Assembly: GCF_044377035.1 (NCBI RefSeq)
Contig: NZ_JBILJW010000020.1
Span: 1 to 64,000 of the forward strand
Direction: 5' to 3'
DNA length: 64,000 nucleotides
Origin: Silanimonas sp044377035
GTDB taxonomy: Bacteria > Pseudomonadota > Gammaproteobacteria > Xanthomonadales > Xanthomonadaceae
Made by a program: the position numbers and the translations under genes. Numbering within the stretch: position 1 is the stretch's first letter; each line of letters opens with the position of its first letter. Shown here piece by piece: positions 15,931 to 27,694 of the stretch. The notes below the pieces were generated by a model, which saw nothing but the letters and a program-made list of their open reading frames with translations, was not told the DNA's origin and did no database searches.

Positions 15931-17055
15931 ATGGCCTGGAACCAACCCGGAAACCGCAACAACGACCCCTGGCGCGGGAAAGACCCGAACCGCGAGGTGC
16001 AGGCGTTCGTCGACAAACTGCGTGGCATGTTCGGCGGCGGTGGCGCCGGCCGTGGCCGCGGGGGTGCCGACGGCTTCAACCCGCTTTACCTGATCGGCGG
16101 CCTCGTGCTCGTCTGGTTGGTCTTCAACTCCTTCAAACTGATCGACGAGCGTGATCGCGGCGTCGTGCTGCGCTTCGGCGAGTACAGCCGGATGATGGAG
16201 CCGGGCGCGAACTTCAAGCTGCCGTGGCCGATCGAGCGCGTGATCGTGGTGCAGGCGCAGGACGTCGGCGCGGTCGAGGAGCAGATGCTGGCGCTGACGC
16301 GCGACGAGAACCTCGTCGAGATCGGCTACAACGTCCAGTTCACCATCACCAACCCGGAAGACTTCCTGTTCGGTACGCGCACGCCGCGCGACCTTCTGCA
16401 GCAGTTCACGGAAAGCGCGGTGCGCGAGGCCATCGGCAATGCCGACCTCGAGACCGCGCTAAACAAGCGTGACGACCTGACGGCCAGCGTCCAGAAGATG
16501 GTGCAGGACTCGCTCGACAAGTACCGCACCGGCCTGACGATCAACCAGCTCGTGCTGCCCGTGGCGGCGCCGCCGGCGGCGGTGAAGGCCGCCTTCGACG
16601 ACGTGATCGCGGCCGAGCAGGACGCCCAGCGCTTCCAGAACGTCGCGCAGGCGTACGAGGGGCAGGTCGTGCCCCGCGCCCGCGGCCAGGCCTCGCGGAC
16701 GCTCGCTGCCGCCAACGGCTATCGCGAAGCCGTCGTGGCGCGTGCCGAGGGTGAGGCCCAGCGCTTCGAGCTGCTGCTGGCCGAGTACCGCAAGGCGCCG
16801 GAAGTGACCCGCAAGCGCCTCTACCTCGAGACCGTGCAGCAGGTGCTGGCGACCAATCCGCGCATCATCGCCGGCGCCAGCGGCAACACGCTGCTGCTGC
16901 AGCCGACCACCCAGGGTGGTGCGGCGACGGGCGACCCCGGCACGGCACCGCCGCTGCTGTCGCGCCCGGAAGTGCAGGCCGCTGCCGTCGAAGCCAGTGA
17001 ATCCGCCCGCCCGGCCCGTCCGACGGACCGTGAACTCCGCGAAGGAAGCCGCTGA
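15931..17055 (+). CDS. hflK: FtsH regulator HflK (SPFH/band 7 membrane protein)
   Basis: A 374-residue partner of HflC; together they form the large periplasmic cage around FtsH and tune its proteolysis. The cytoplasmic N-terminus is Asn/Gly/Arg-rich (NQPGNRNNDPWRGKD), followed by one membrane helix (about 51-72, PLYLIGGLVLVWLVFNSF) and the SPFH domain starting at DERDRGVVLRFGEYSR. The motif VNQLVLPVAAPP-like INQLVLPVAAPPAAVK and the Ala/Glu-rich helix after it are typical of HflK. The stop is one base from the hflC ATG. Confidence 0.96.
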   Translation: MAWNQPGNRNNDPWRGKDPNREVQAFVDKLRGMFGGGGAGRGRGGADGFNPLYLIGGLVLVWLVFNSFKLIDERDRGVVLRFGEYSRMMEPGANFKLPWPIERVIVVQAQDVGAVEEQMLALTRDENLVEIGYNVQFTITNPEDFLFGTRTPRDLLQQFTESAVREAIGNADLETALNKRDDLTASVQKMVQDSLDKYRTGLTINQLVLPVAAPPAAVKAAFDDVIAAEQDAQRFQNVAQAYEGQVVPRARGQASRTLAAANGYREAVVARAEGEAQRFELLLAEYRKAPEVTRKRLYLETVQQVLATNPRIIAGASGNTLLLQPTTQGGAATGDPGTAPPLLSRPEVQAAAVEASESARPARPTDRELREGSR

Positions 17056-17056
17056 C

Positions 17057-17944
17057 ATGCGCCAGCTCCCCAATCTCCTGATCGCCGCCGCACTCGCCAT
17101 CCTCCTGCTGATGGGCTCGGTGTTCACCGTCGACCAGACCGACACGGCCATCGTGCTGCGCCTCGGCGAGGTCGTCCGCGAGGACGTCCAGCCCGGCCTG
17201 CGCTTCAAGGTGCCGCTGATCGAGACGGTGCGCACCTTCGATCGCCGCCTGCTGACGATGACGGCCGACAACAAGCGCTACCTCACGTCCGAGCAGCAGG
17301 ACGTGCAGGTCGACTACTTCGTCGCATGGCGCATCGAGAACGTGGCGCAGTACTACCGCGCCGCCGGCGGCGGCATCGAGAGCCAGGCCATCACTCGCCT
17401 GTCGCCGATCGTCGAAGGCGCCCTGCGCAGCCTGATCAACCGCAGCACGCTGCGCCAGCTCGCCGAGGCCGGTCGCCGGGATTCCACCGCCGGCCTGATC
17501 GACGAGATCAACAAGGGCGCCGCCACGCTCGGCATCAAGGTGGCCGACGTCCGCATCAAGCGCATCGACCTGCCGGATGACGGCGCGTCGGGCACCGAGT
17601 CTGTGCTGGATCGCGTATTCAACCGCATGCGCGCCGATCGCGAGGAAGTCGCCACCCGCACGCGTGCGGAAGGCAACGAGCGCGCCGAGAAGATCCGCGC
17701 CGAGGCGGACCAGCAGGCCCAGGTGATCCTCGCCAACGCCGAGCGCGATGCCGCCAAGATCCGCGGCGAAGGCGATGCCAAGGCTGCGGAGATCTATGCT
17801 GGCGCCTACGGCAAGGACGCGGAGTTCTATGCCTTCCATCGCAGCCTCGAGGCCTACCGCGGCGCGCTCGCCGACGGCAAGACCACGCTGGTCCTCGATC
17901 CGGATTCGGAGTTCTTCGAGTACTTCGAGCAGGCCCGGCGCTGA
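17057..17944 (+). CDS. hflC: FtsH regulator HflC (SPFH/band 7 membrane protein)
   Basis: A 295-residue SPFH protein and obligate partner of HflK. It has an N-terminal signal-anchor (about residues 5-22, LLIAAALAILLLMGSVF), the band 7 domain starting TVDQTDTAIVLRLGEVV, a long Ala/Glu/Arg helix (about 200-260) and the C-terminal YAFHRSLEAYRGALADGKTT with DPDSEFFEYF, all standard for HflC. The start is the ATG one base after the hflK stop. Confidence 0.96.
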   Translation: MRQLPNLLIAAALAILLLMGSVFTVDQTDTAIVLRLGEVVREDVQPGLRFKVPLIETVRTFDRRLLTMTADNKRYLTSEQQDVQVDYFVAWRIENVAQYYRAAGGGIESQAITRLSPIVEGALRSLINRSTLRQLAEAGRRDSTAGLIDEINKGAATLGIKVADVRIKRIDLPDDGASGTESVLDRVFNRMRADREEVATRTRAEGNERAEKIRAEADQQAQVILANAERDAAKIRGEGDAKAAEIYAGAYGKDAEFYAFHRSLEAYRGALADGKTTLVLDPDSEFFEYFEQARR

Positions 17945-18005
17945 GCCGTGGCCGCCCGCCGCCCTTCGGGGTGGCGGGGGGCGGAAAAAGGGCGGATAAT
18001 TTCGC

Positions 18006-18040
18006 AAAGCCGGGGCGCCTCAAGCGCCACCGGCTTTTGT
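18006..18040 (+). terminator. Rho-independent terminator or purA leader hairpin
   Basis: A 13-pair stem with one bulge (AAAGCCGG-GGCGC pairing with GCGCC-ACCGGCTTT), loop CTCAA, and a T-rich tail TTTTGTCTTG. It ends the hflKC transcript. A GATAAT (17995-18000) just upstream could be a -10 box, in which case the hairpin would be the first thing transcribed in a purA leader. Confidence 0.75.
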
Positions 18041-18142
18041 CTTGTCTGGGGCCGGGAATGCCCGGCGCCCCGCGGCGCCGCTCCCGCCCGGCCAAGGCCC
18101 GCCCGAAAGGGCCCGCATTCCATTGAAGAGAGGGCTTCGGCC

Positions 18143-19435
<1,293 letters not shown>

Positions 19436-19442
19436 TCGACAG

Positions 19443-19464
19443 GGCGGCGCCATGGCGCGCCGCC
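19443..19464 (+). terminator. GC hairpin after purA
   Basis: An eight-pair perfect stem (GGCGGCGC / GCGCCGCC) with a six-base loop, just after the purA stop. No T tract follows, so termination ability is uncertain. Confidence 0.35.
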
Positions 19465-19527
19465 ACATGTGCCCCCTCGCAGGGTCTGCCATGATCGGCA
19501 GGCACCTTCGACGGGGAGCACTGCGGC

Positions 19528-22500
19528 ATGGCGGAAGCGGGGCAGGGAGCCAGCGCGATACCGGCTTCGGCCGCTGCCCAAGGCGGGCAGCGCCTGTGCC
19601 GGATCGTGGCGATTTCCGCCTTCGTCGTTTTGTCGTGTGTCCATGCCGCGCTCGCCTCGGCCGCACGCCCGTCGCCCACGCCGCCGGTCTTCCAGACCAT
19701 CGCTGATGCGCGTGCCGTGCCGAACGGGGTCATCACCGCGCTGGCGGAAGACACCGACGGCCTGGTCTGGGTGGGCTCGACGAATGGCCTGCTGCGCTTT
19801 GACGGGCAGCGGGTGCTCCATGAGTCCGACCGCTCGCCGGCCTTGCCGCGGGCCTTCGTTCAGAGCCTCCACGCGTCGGCGGATGGCCGCCTCTGGGTGG
19901 GCCTGCAAGGTTTCGGCGTGTGGTGGCGCGACCCGGCGACCGGGGCCTTCGTTCGCCTGTCGCCGCCCGGCGACGGGTCGACCTATCCAGACAGCGGGCT
20001 GACGCCCCTCGCCATCACCTCGGACGGCGAGGGCGGTGCGTGGATCGCCGATGCCCGCGACGGCGCCCGGCGGATCGACGCCGAGGGGCGCTGGGTGGAT
20101 GGCGTGCACCTGATGCCCGGGGAATCGGTGCGCACCATGCTCGTGGATCGCCAGGGCACGCTGTGGCTGGGCCATCGCGCGGGCCTGATGCGCCTGCACG
20201 CGGGCGCGAATGCGCCGGAGCCGGTGCCGGACTTCGAGGGGCGCTATGTCTATGCGCTCCACGAGGCGAGGGACGGGCGGCTCTGGGTCGGCACCCAGGC
20301 GCACGGGGTATCGATCATCGCGACCGATGGCGACGTGCGCCATCTGCCGCTTGCGCCGGCGCCAGACGGCGTGGGTCATCCTTGGGTGGATGGATTCGTC
20401 GACTGGGGCGAAGGGCGGATGTGGTTGTCGACCTTCGGTGGCGGGCTCGAAGTGCGTGACGCCGCCAGCGGTGCGCTGATCGAGCGCTTGCGACAGTCGC
20501 CGGGACGCGTCGGCAGCCTGGGGGTCGACCGCATCCAGTCGATCCTCGTGGATCGCGCCGACCAACTGTGGATCGCCACCTGGGGCGGCGGGCTTCAGCG
20601 TCTCCCCTCCGGGCTGCAGGCCCTCCGCTACCTGCCGGCTGGCTCCGGAGGCCTGCGGCATCCCACCATCAACGCGTCGGCGCCGCTGCCGGATGGGCGA
20701 GTGTGGCTCGCCGTCGGCGACCTCGGCATCGATGAAGTGGACACCCGCACCTTGCGCGTGCGGCGAACGATTTCCGTGGGCGAGTCCCTAGCCGATGGCA
20801 CGGTGCGGAGCCTGCTTCGGACGCCGGACGGCCAGTTCTGGGCCGCCATGCAGGAAGGCGGCGTGTGGCGCGCGGCTGACGATGCCGGCCGCTTCGAACC
20901 CGTGGCCGAGGGCTGGCCCGAGCGCCGCGCCCGCACCCTGGGCGCGGCGGTCGGCGGCGGCGTCTGGGTGGGCTTGGAGCGCGGTCTGCGGCGCATTGGC
21001 GCCGACGGCGAGGCCGCTCCCCCGGAGCGTCGGGAGGATGGTCAGCCGTTCGACGAACTCGTGTGGGCCGTGCTCGAGGACGATGCCGCGCGGCTGTGGG
21101 TGGGGACGCCGTTGGGGCTCTGGTGGCGACCGGCCACCGGTGGGGTCCTGCGCCCAGCGGGAGTGCCGAAGGGCGATGCCACGCCTGCGCTCCGTGTCGG
21201 GGCGGCGTCGGGCGTGCTGCGCCTCGAGCAGGGGCCCGACGGCACGCTTTGGATGCTGGCGCGTGACGGGCTGTACCGCCTTCAGCCCTCGGCGGAGGGC
21301 GTCGAGTTCGAGCGTCAGATCGAGGCGACGGCCGTGCCGCAGGGCTTGGGCGACCAGCTCGTGGTGGATGGCGAGGGCGTGGTCTGGACGGGGCGCGTGC
21401 GCTTCGATCCGCGCGCCCGGCGTTGGCAGGCCCTCGGCCCGGCGGACGGCCTCGACGTCGCCAACCAGGTCTGGGGCGCAAGCCGTGCGATGGGCGATGG
21501 TCAGATCGTGTTCGGCACCAGCACCGGGTTGGTGTTGCTCGATCCCTCGCGATTCCGCCCATGGGCGTTCAACCCCCAGGTGGTGCTCGGCACTGTCGAG
21601 GCCGATGGTGTTGCGCTGCCGCGAGAGCCGGGAGGCTGGCGGGTGCCCGCCGGAACGCGGCGACTGGCCATCGGTTTCAGCGGTCTCGATTACTCCGACC
21701 CCGCCGCCGTGCGCTACCGCTATCGGCTCGAAGGGCAATCCGGCGGCTGGATCGCGGCCGATGCGAGCCAACCCACGGCGACCTTCGGCGGCCTCTGGCC
21801 AGGCGATTACGTGCTGGTGGTGGAGGCTACCAACCGCGTTGGCGATTGGAGCCCGCACGCTCTGGTGCTGCCGCTGATGGTCGAAGCGATGTTCTGGCAG
21901 ACGCCAGCCTTCCTGCTCGCGGCCCTGTTGCTCCTGCTGCTGGCGATCGCCGGTCTGCTGCGTTGGCGCGAAGCCCTCGCAGCCAAGCGCGCGCTCCTGC
22001 TGCAGGTACTCGTGGACCTGCGCACCGGCGAGCTGGTGCAGGCCCGCGACGATGCCGAAGCGGCGCTGCAGGAACTGCGCGGTACGCAGGGCAAGCTCGT
22101 CGAGGCGGAGAAGATGGCGTCGCTCGGCCAGATGGTGGCGGGGGTGGCGCACGAACTGAACACGCCGCTCGGCAACGCGCTGGTCGTCAGCTCGACCCTG
22201 CACGAGCAGGCGCTGGGCATCACCCGCGCGGTCGACGAAGGCCGCTTGAAGCGCAGCGATCTCGACGGCTTCCTGCGCGTGCTGGGCGAAGGCAGCCAGC
22301 TCGTGGTGCGGAGCATCGGCCGCGCGCATGAGCTGGTTTCGAGCTTCAAGCAGGTTGCGGTCGACCGATCGGGCAGCAAGCGCCGCCGCTTCGATCTCGG
22401 CACCGTCGTCCGCGAGGCGCTGGAGATGGAAGCGCCGGTCCTTCGCCATGCCCGCTTCCGCGTGGCGGTGGACGTGCCCGACGGCATCGCGATGGACAGC

Positions 22501-22878
22501 TACCCGGGTGCCATCAGCCAGATCGTCGGCAACATGGTGAACAACGCGGCGATGCACGCCTTCGACGATGACGCCGAAGGCACGCTGCGCATCGAGGCGG
22601 TACGGTTTGGCAAGGCTGAAGGCACCGAGGTGGTGCTGTCCTTCGCCGACGACGGGCGTGGCATGGACGAGGCCGTGCGGCGGAAGGTGTTCGAGCCGTT
22701 CTTCACGACGAAGATGGGGCGCGGCGGCACGGGCCTTGGCCTGAACATCGTCTACAACCTGGTGGGCCAGCTGCTGGCGGGCAGCATCAGCGTCGAAAGC
22801 CGGCCGGGCGAGGGCACGCGCTTCGAGCTGCGCCTGCCCGTGGTGGCGCCGCCTTCGGAGCCCGACGCGGACCGTTGA
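19528..22878 (+). CDS. Large orphan sensor histidine kinase with periplasmic two-component propeller
   Basis: A 1116-residue membrane histidine kinase. Layout: signal or anchor segment (about residues 22-45); an extracytoplasmic region (about 55-700) with repeated WVGxxxGLLR / LWVGxxxxG units, matching the propeller repeats of hybrid-type sensors; a Y_Y_Y domain (about 711-780); one membrane helix (about 795-812); a coiled linker; a HisKA domain with the phospho-acceptor His in VAHELNTPLGN (His about 875); and an HATPase domain with NMVNNAAMHAF, DDGRGMDEA and GRGGTGLGLNIV. No receiver or DNA-binding domain is attached, and no response regulator is nearby. The ligand and target are unknown. 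The ATG used is the first in frame; a later start near the hydrophobic segment is possible. Confidence 0.9.
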   Translation: MAEAGQGASAIPASAAAQGGQRLCRIVAISAFVVLSCVHAALASAARPSPTPPVFQTIADARAVPNGVITALAEDTDGLVWVGSTNGLLRFDGQRVLHESDRSPALPRAFVQSLHASADGRLWVGLQGFGVWWRDPATGAFVRLSPPGDGSTYPDSGLTPLAITSDGEGGAWIADARDGARRIDAEGRWVDGVHLMPGESVRTMLVDRQGTLWLGHRAGLMRLHAGANAPEPVPDFEGRYVYALHEARDGRLWVGTQAHGVSIIATDGDVRHLPLAPAPDGVGHPWVDGFVDWGEGRMWLSTFGGGLEVRDAASGALIERLRQSPGRVGSLGVDRIQSILVDRADQLWIATWGGGLQRLPSGLQALRYLPAGSGGLRHPTINASAPLPDGRVWLAVGDLGIDEVDTRTLRVRRTISVGESLADGTVRSLLRTPDGQFWAAMQEGGVWRAADDAGRFEPVAEGWPERRARTLGAAVGGGVWVGLERGLRRIGADGEAAPPERREDGQPFDELVWAVLEDDAARLWVGTPLGLWWRPATGGVLRPAGVPKGDATPALRVGAASGVLRLEQGPDGTLWMLARDGLYRLQPSAEGVEFERQIEATAVPQGLGDQLVVDGEGVVWTGRVRFDPRARRWQALGPADGLDVANQVWGASRAMGDGQIVFGTSTGLVLLDPSRFRPWAFNPQVVLGTVEADGVALPREPGGWRVPAGTRRLAIGFSGLDYSDPAAVRYRYRLEGQSGGWIAADASQPTATFGGLWPGDYVLVVEATNRVGDWSPHALVLPLMVEAMFWQTPAFLLAALLLLLLAIAGLLRWREALAAKRALLLQVLVDLRTGELVQARDDAEAALQELRGTQGKLVEAEKMASLGQMVAGVAHELNTPLGNALVVSSTLHEQALGITRAVDEGRLKRSDLDGFLRVLGEGSQLVVRSIGRAHELVSSFKQVAVDRSGSKRRRFDLGTVVREALEMEAPVLRHARFRVAVDVPDGIAMDSYPGAISQIVGNMVNNAAMHAFDDDAEGTLRIEAVRFGKAEGTEVVLSFADDGRGMDEAVRRKVFEPFFTTKMGRGGTGLGLNIVYNLVGQLLAGSISVESRPGEGTRFELRLPVVAPPSEPDADR

Positions 22879-22883
22879 GCGTT

Positions 22884-22902
22884 GGCGGCTCGTAGAGCCG
22901 CC
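22884..22902. terminator. Bidirectional hairpin between convergent genes
   Basis: A perfect eight-pair stem GGCGGCTC / GAGCCGCC with loop GTA, followed by GTCTT. It lies between the stop of the kinase and the stop of the facing small gene. Confidence 0.5.
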
Positions 22903-22917
22903 GTCTTGCGATGCGTC

Positions 22918-23232
22918 TCAGGCGCGCTCGTTGAACAGGCTGCCGACGGCGTCCTCGCGGGCGCGGAAGGCCGCGGCATTCGCTTCGAAATCGCGCTGCC
23001 CCACGCGGGCGTCGATGGCGTCGCTGATCGCCGCCTGGTCGGTGTTGTTGGCTTCCGTGGTGCGCACGGTACGCGCCTGCACACCGCCGTTCGGGGCCTC
23101 GGACTGCTCGACGCGCAGGCGCTGGGCGCCCTCGGTCTGGCGGTTCGCGGTGTTGCTCGCGGCAGCGTCGACGCGCTGCAGCGCGACGGCCATGCCGGAC
23201 TGCGAGGCGTTGGAGGAAATGCCGTTGATCAT
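22918..23232 (-). CDS. Small orphan protein resembling the flagellar rod/hook N-terminal motif
   Basis: A 104-residue protein of unknown function. Residues about 12-30 (SGMAVALQRVDAAASNTAN) match the pattern shared by the N-termini of FlgB/FlgC/FlgE/FlgF/FlgG axial proteins (SGM-x-A-x4-R-x4-A-x-N-x-AN). The rest is polar, rich in Ala/Arg/Glu/Thr, and has no rod core domain. The N-terminal MINGISSNASQ is not a signal peptide. No flagellar gene is near. It could be a short orphan rod-like protein or a convergent helix; the assignment is from motif only. Confidence 0.55.
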   Translation of the reverse strand: MINGISSNASQSGMAVALQRVDAAASNTANRQTEGAQRLRVEQSEAPNGGVQARTVRTTEANNTDQAAISDAIDARVGQRDFEANAAAFRAREDAVGSLFNERA

Positions 23233-23359
23233 TGGCGCGGCCCTCGGGTTCGATAGGGCACCTTACGCCCGAGCGATGGCCGGAATCGTGAAGGAGCGCT
23301 GATTTCCGCTAAGGTCGCGGGGCCGTCATTCAGGACGGCGTGAACTCAAGGAGCAACAA

Positions 23360-23980
23360 ATGAAAGCTTGGAAATTCGTGACGATCGCCGCCGTTTCGGT
23401 GATGTTGGCAGCTTGTGGCAGTACCAGCAGGATCAAGCCGAGTCAGGCGCCCGAGGGCGACGGGGCGGCCCAACCCGCCTCGCTGCGTCTGAGTCCGGCA
23501 CTGGTTGAGGGGTATTCCACGGTGCAAGTGGTCGATTTCGAAGACGCGACCGCTCACGCGCGCATCCCCGAACGCCATCGCGCCGAACACATCGCCACGG
23601 TGGGGCAGGCCACGCGCGATTTCGCTGATCGCATCGCCACGGAAATCCGTGAGACCGGTGCATTCCCGAACGTGAGCCGCTCGCCGGTCGAAGGCAAGGC
23701 CTTGGTGCTTGGCGGGCGCATTACGCGGTTCAAGGAAGGGAACGGCGCGGCACGCCTGTTCATCGGCTTCGGTGCAGGCAGTTCTTTCTTCGATGCGACG
23801 GTGGTGTTGAAGGACCACGAGACCGGCCAGGTGCTCGGCGAGATCGTGGTCGACCGCAACAGCTGGCCATTGGGCGGCGTCCTTGCCGCGACTCAGACCG
23901 TCGATCGGTTCATGGCAGGCGCGGCGAAGAAGACGGCGGCCGAGCTGGACGCGCTCAAGCGGGGCGAAGCGGCCGATTGA
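23360..23980 (+). CDS. Lipoprotein of the DUF4410 type
   Basis: A 206-residue outer-envelope lipoprotein. The signal is KFVTIAAVSVMLAACGSTS with lipobox LAAC (Cys about residue 20). The mature part has a strand-rich middle, VQVVDFEDATAHARIP and LVLGGRITRFKEGNGAARLFIGFGAGSSFFDATVVLKD, which resembles DUF4410 proteins (the GRITRF...G.GSS pattern). A short leader with AAGGAG precedes the ATG. It stands alone between convergent genes. Function unknown. Confidence 0.75.
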   Translation: MKAWKFVTIAAVSVMLAACGSTSRIKPSQAPEGDGAAQPASLRLSPALVEGYSTVQVVDFEDATAHARIPERHRAEHIATVGQATRDFADRIATEIRETGAFPNVSRSPVEGKALVLGGRITRFKEGNGAARLFIGFGAGSSFFDATVVLKDHETGQVLGEIVVDRNSWPLGGVLAATQTVDRFMAGAAKKTAAELDALKRGEAAD

Positions 23981-23994
23981 CGTCGTGCCAGGAG

Positions 23995-24019
23995 CCATGC
24001 CCCGCGACGCGGGGCGTGG
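23995..24019. terminator. Terminator-like hairpin between convergent genes
   Basis: An eleven-pair stem built on GCCCCGC / GCGGGGC with loop GAC, extended by CCAT/GTGG with one wobble, followed by TTTCG on the plus strand. It separates the DUF4410 lipoprotein gene from the facing 75-codon ORF. Confidence 0.5.
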
Positions 24020-24037
24020 TTTCGTCACGCGATGCCG

Positions 24038-24265
24038 TCAGGCGATCACGTCGAGGTTCCGGCCCAGGCGATCGGCCCGGGATTGAAGGGCGGCCGGGAC
24101 GTCGACGGGATCCGCCGCCTGTCGGGGGGCGGTGGCCGCAGCCTCGATGCGCCCTGTGACCGGAGCGCGTATCGATGCTTCCGCACGAGCCGCTGTCGCC
24201 GTGGCGGCCTGCACCAGCTCGAGCGCGGAATAGGCGGTGGCGGAAGCAATCCGTTCGAGGGGCAT
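24038..24265 (-). CDS. Small Ala-rich protein, unknown function
   Basis: A 75-residue ORF beginning MPLERIASATAYSALELVQ. It is rich in Ala, Thr and Arg and predicted mostly helical, with no signal peptide or membrane segment. Codon use fits the surrounding genes. It lies 86 bases after gcvP on the same strand, separated by a strong hairpin. I do not recognise it. It may be a real small gene or a chance ORF in GC-rich DNA. Confidence 0.35.
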   Translation of the reverse strand: MPLERIASATAYSALELVQAATATAARAEASIRAPVTGRIEAAATAPRQAADPVDVPAALQSRADRLGRNLDVIA

Positions 24266-24313
24266 GGGGCGGCTCCGGTGGGATCGTGCGGTGTTGGCCG
24301 GAGCGTCGCCGCC

Positions 24314-24337
24314 GGCCGGGACCGTTTCGTCCCGGCC
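24314..24337 (-). terminator. Hairpin downstream of gcvP
   Basis: A perfect nine-pair stem GGCCGGGAC / GTCCCGGCC with a six-base loop, 15 bases after the gcvP stop. No T tract follows on the minus strand, so it may only protect the 3' end. Confidence 0.4.
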
Positions 24338-24351
24338 GATGGCGAAGCCGG

Positions 24352-27243
<2,892 letters not shown>

Positions 27244-27276
27244 GGCGATGTCCGGAGGTTGAGGAGGTTCGTCCGG

Positions 27277-27300
27277 CCACCGCGCTTGCATGCGCGGTGG
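27277..27300 (-). promoter_or_regulatory. Leader hairpin between glycine riboswitch and gcvP
   Basis: A perfect nine-pair stem CCACCGCGC / GCGCGGTGG with a six-base loop, about 35 bases before the gcvP ATG. Together with the CGCTGC-GGAA-GCAGCG hairpin (27314-27329) it forms the likely expression platform of the riboswitch. Confidence 0.5.
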
Positions 27301-27339
27301 CGCTCGAAGGGTTCGCTGCTTCCGCAGCGAAAAATCCCC

Positions 27340-27545
27340 TTCTCGCCCCTCTGTCCTTCTGCCTGAGAGTTTGCAAAGCCGGAATCGCGCTTCGCGTGCA
27401 CCTTCGGCGCCGGATTCAACCGGTCTCTCCAGAGTTGCTCGCGCGCGACGGTACGGGGGCCTGAGCGATTACGGGCGTTGCGCCTTCGGCAGCGTGGGTA
27501 CCGGGCCGAGGCCCGTTTCCATCGCTTCTCCCGCCGCGAGCAAGA
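27340..27545 (-). ncRNA. Tandem glycine riboswitch upstream of gcvP
   Basis: Read on the minus strand, the leader holds two glycine aptamers in series. Aptamer 1 (about 27540-27440) shows GCGGGAGAAGC, then GCCGAAGGCGCAACGCC and CGCTCAGGC. Aptamer 2 (about 27436-27342) shows CTCTGGAGAGACCGG, then GCGCCGAAGGTGCA and ACTCTCAGGCAGAAGGACAG. These are the conserved P1/P3 and core elements of the family, and the short linker between them is standard for cooperative tandem aptamers. It should turn on gcvP when glycine is high. A TATACT -10 box lies just upstream at 27554-27559. Confidence 0.93.
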
Positions 27546-27553
27546 GCCCGTGG

Positions 27554-27559
27554 AGTATA
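27554..27559 (-). promoter_or_regulatory. Candidate -10 box for the gcv leader
   Basis: TATACT on the minus strand, about 10 bases before the first riboswitch aptamer. No convincing -35 box is visible at 16-18 bases, so an activator may be involved. Confidence 0.45.
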
Positions 27560-27638
27560 GCCGTCGGTACCCGTGACGGGCTGGTCGCGAACCCTGAGAC
27601 AGGCATCGATTCCCATCGGCAGGCGCCGGCCCGCCGGC

Positions 27639-27667
27639 TTCACGATAACCACATTTTTGTGTGGTAT
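27639..27667 (+). promoter_or_regulatory. Candidate promoter of imuA-imuB-dnaE2
   Basis: TTCACG (27639-27644), 17-base spacer, TGGTAT (27662-27667), 27 bases before the imuA ATG. The spacer carries the ACCACA-N6-TGTGGT palindrome. Weak match to consensus, but the AT-rich character stands out locally. Confidence 0.4.
27648..27665 (+). promoter_or_regulatory. Palindromic operator candidate before imuA
   Basis: Perfect inverted repeat ACCACA-N6-TGTGGT inside the probable promoter. It does not match the enterobacterial LexA box (CTGT-N8-ACAG). Since imuA-imuB-dnaE2 cassettes are usually LexA-controlled, it may be the site of a lineage-specific LexA; this is inference. Confidence 0.5.
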
Positions 27668-27694
27668 TTTCCTCTGCCGGATCGGTGACCTGCC

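Noticed and set aside
17951..17989. GC-rich imperfect hairpin just after hflC
   Set aside because: The arms are runs of C and G that pair in several registers, and a better terminator follows at 18006-18040.
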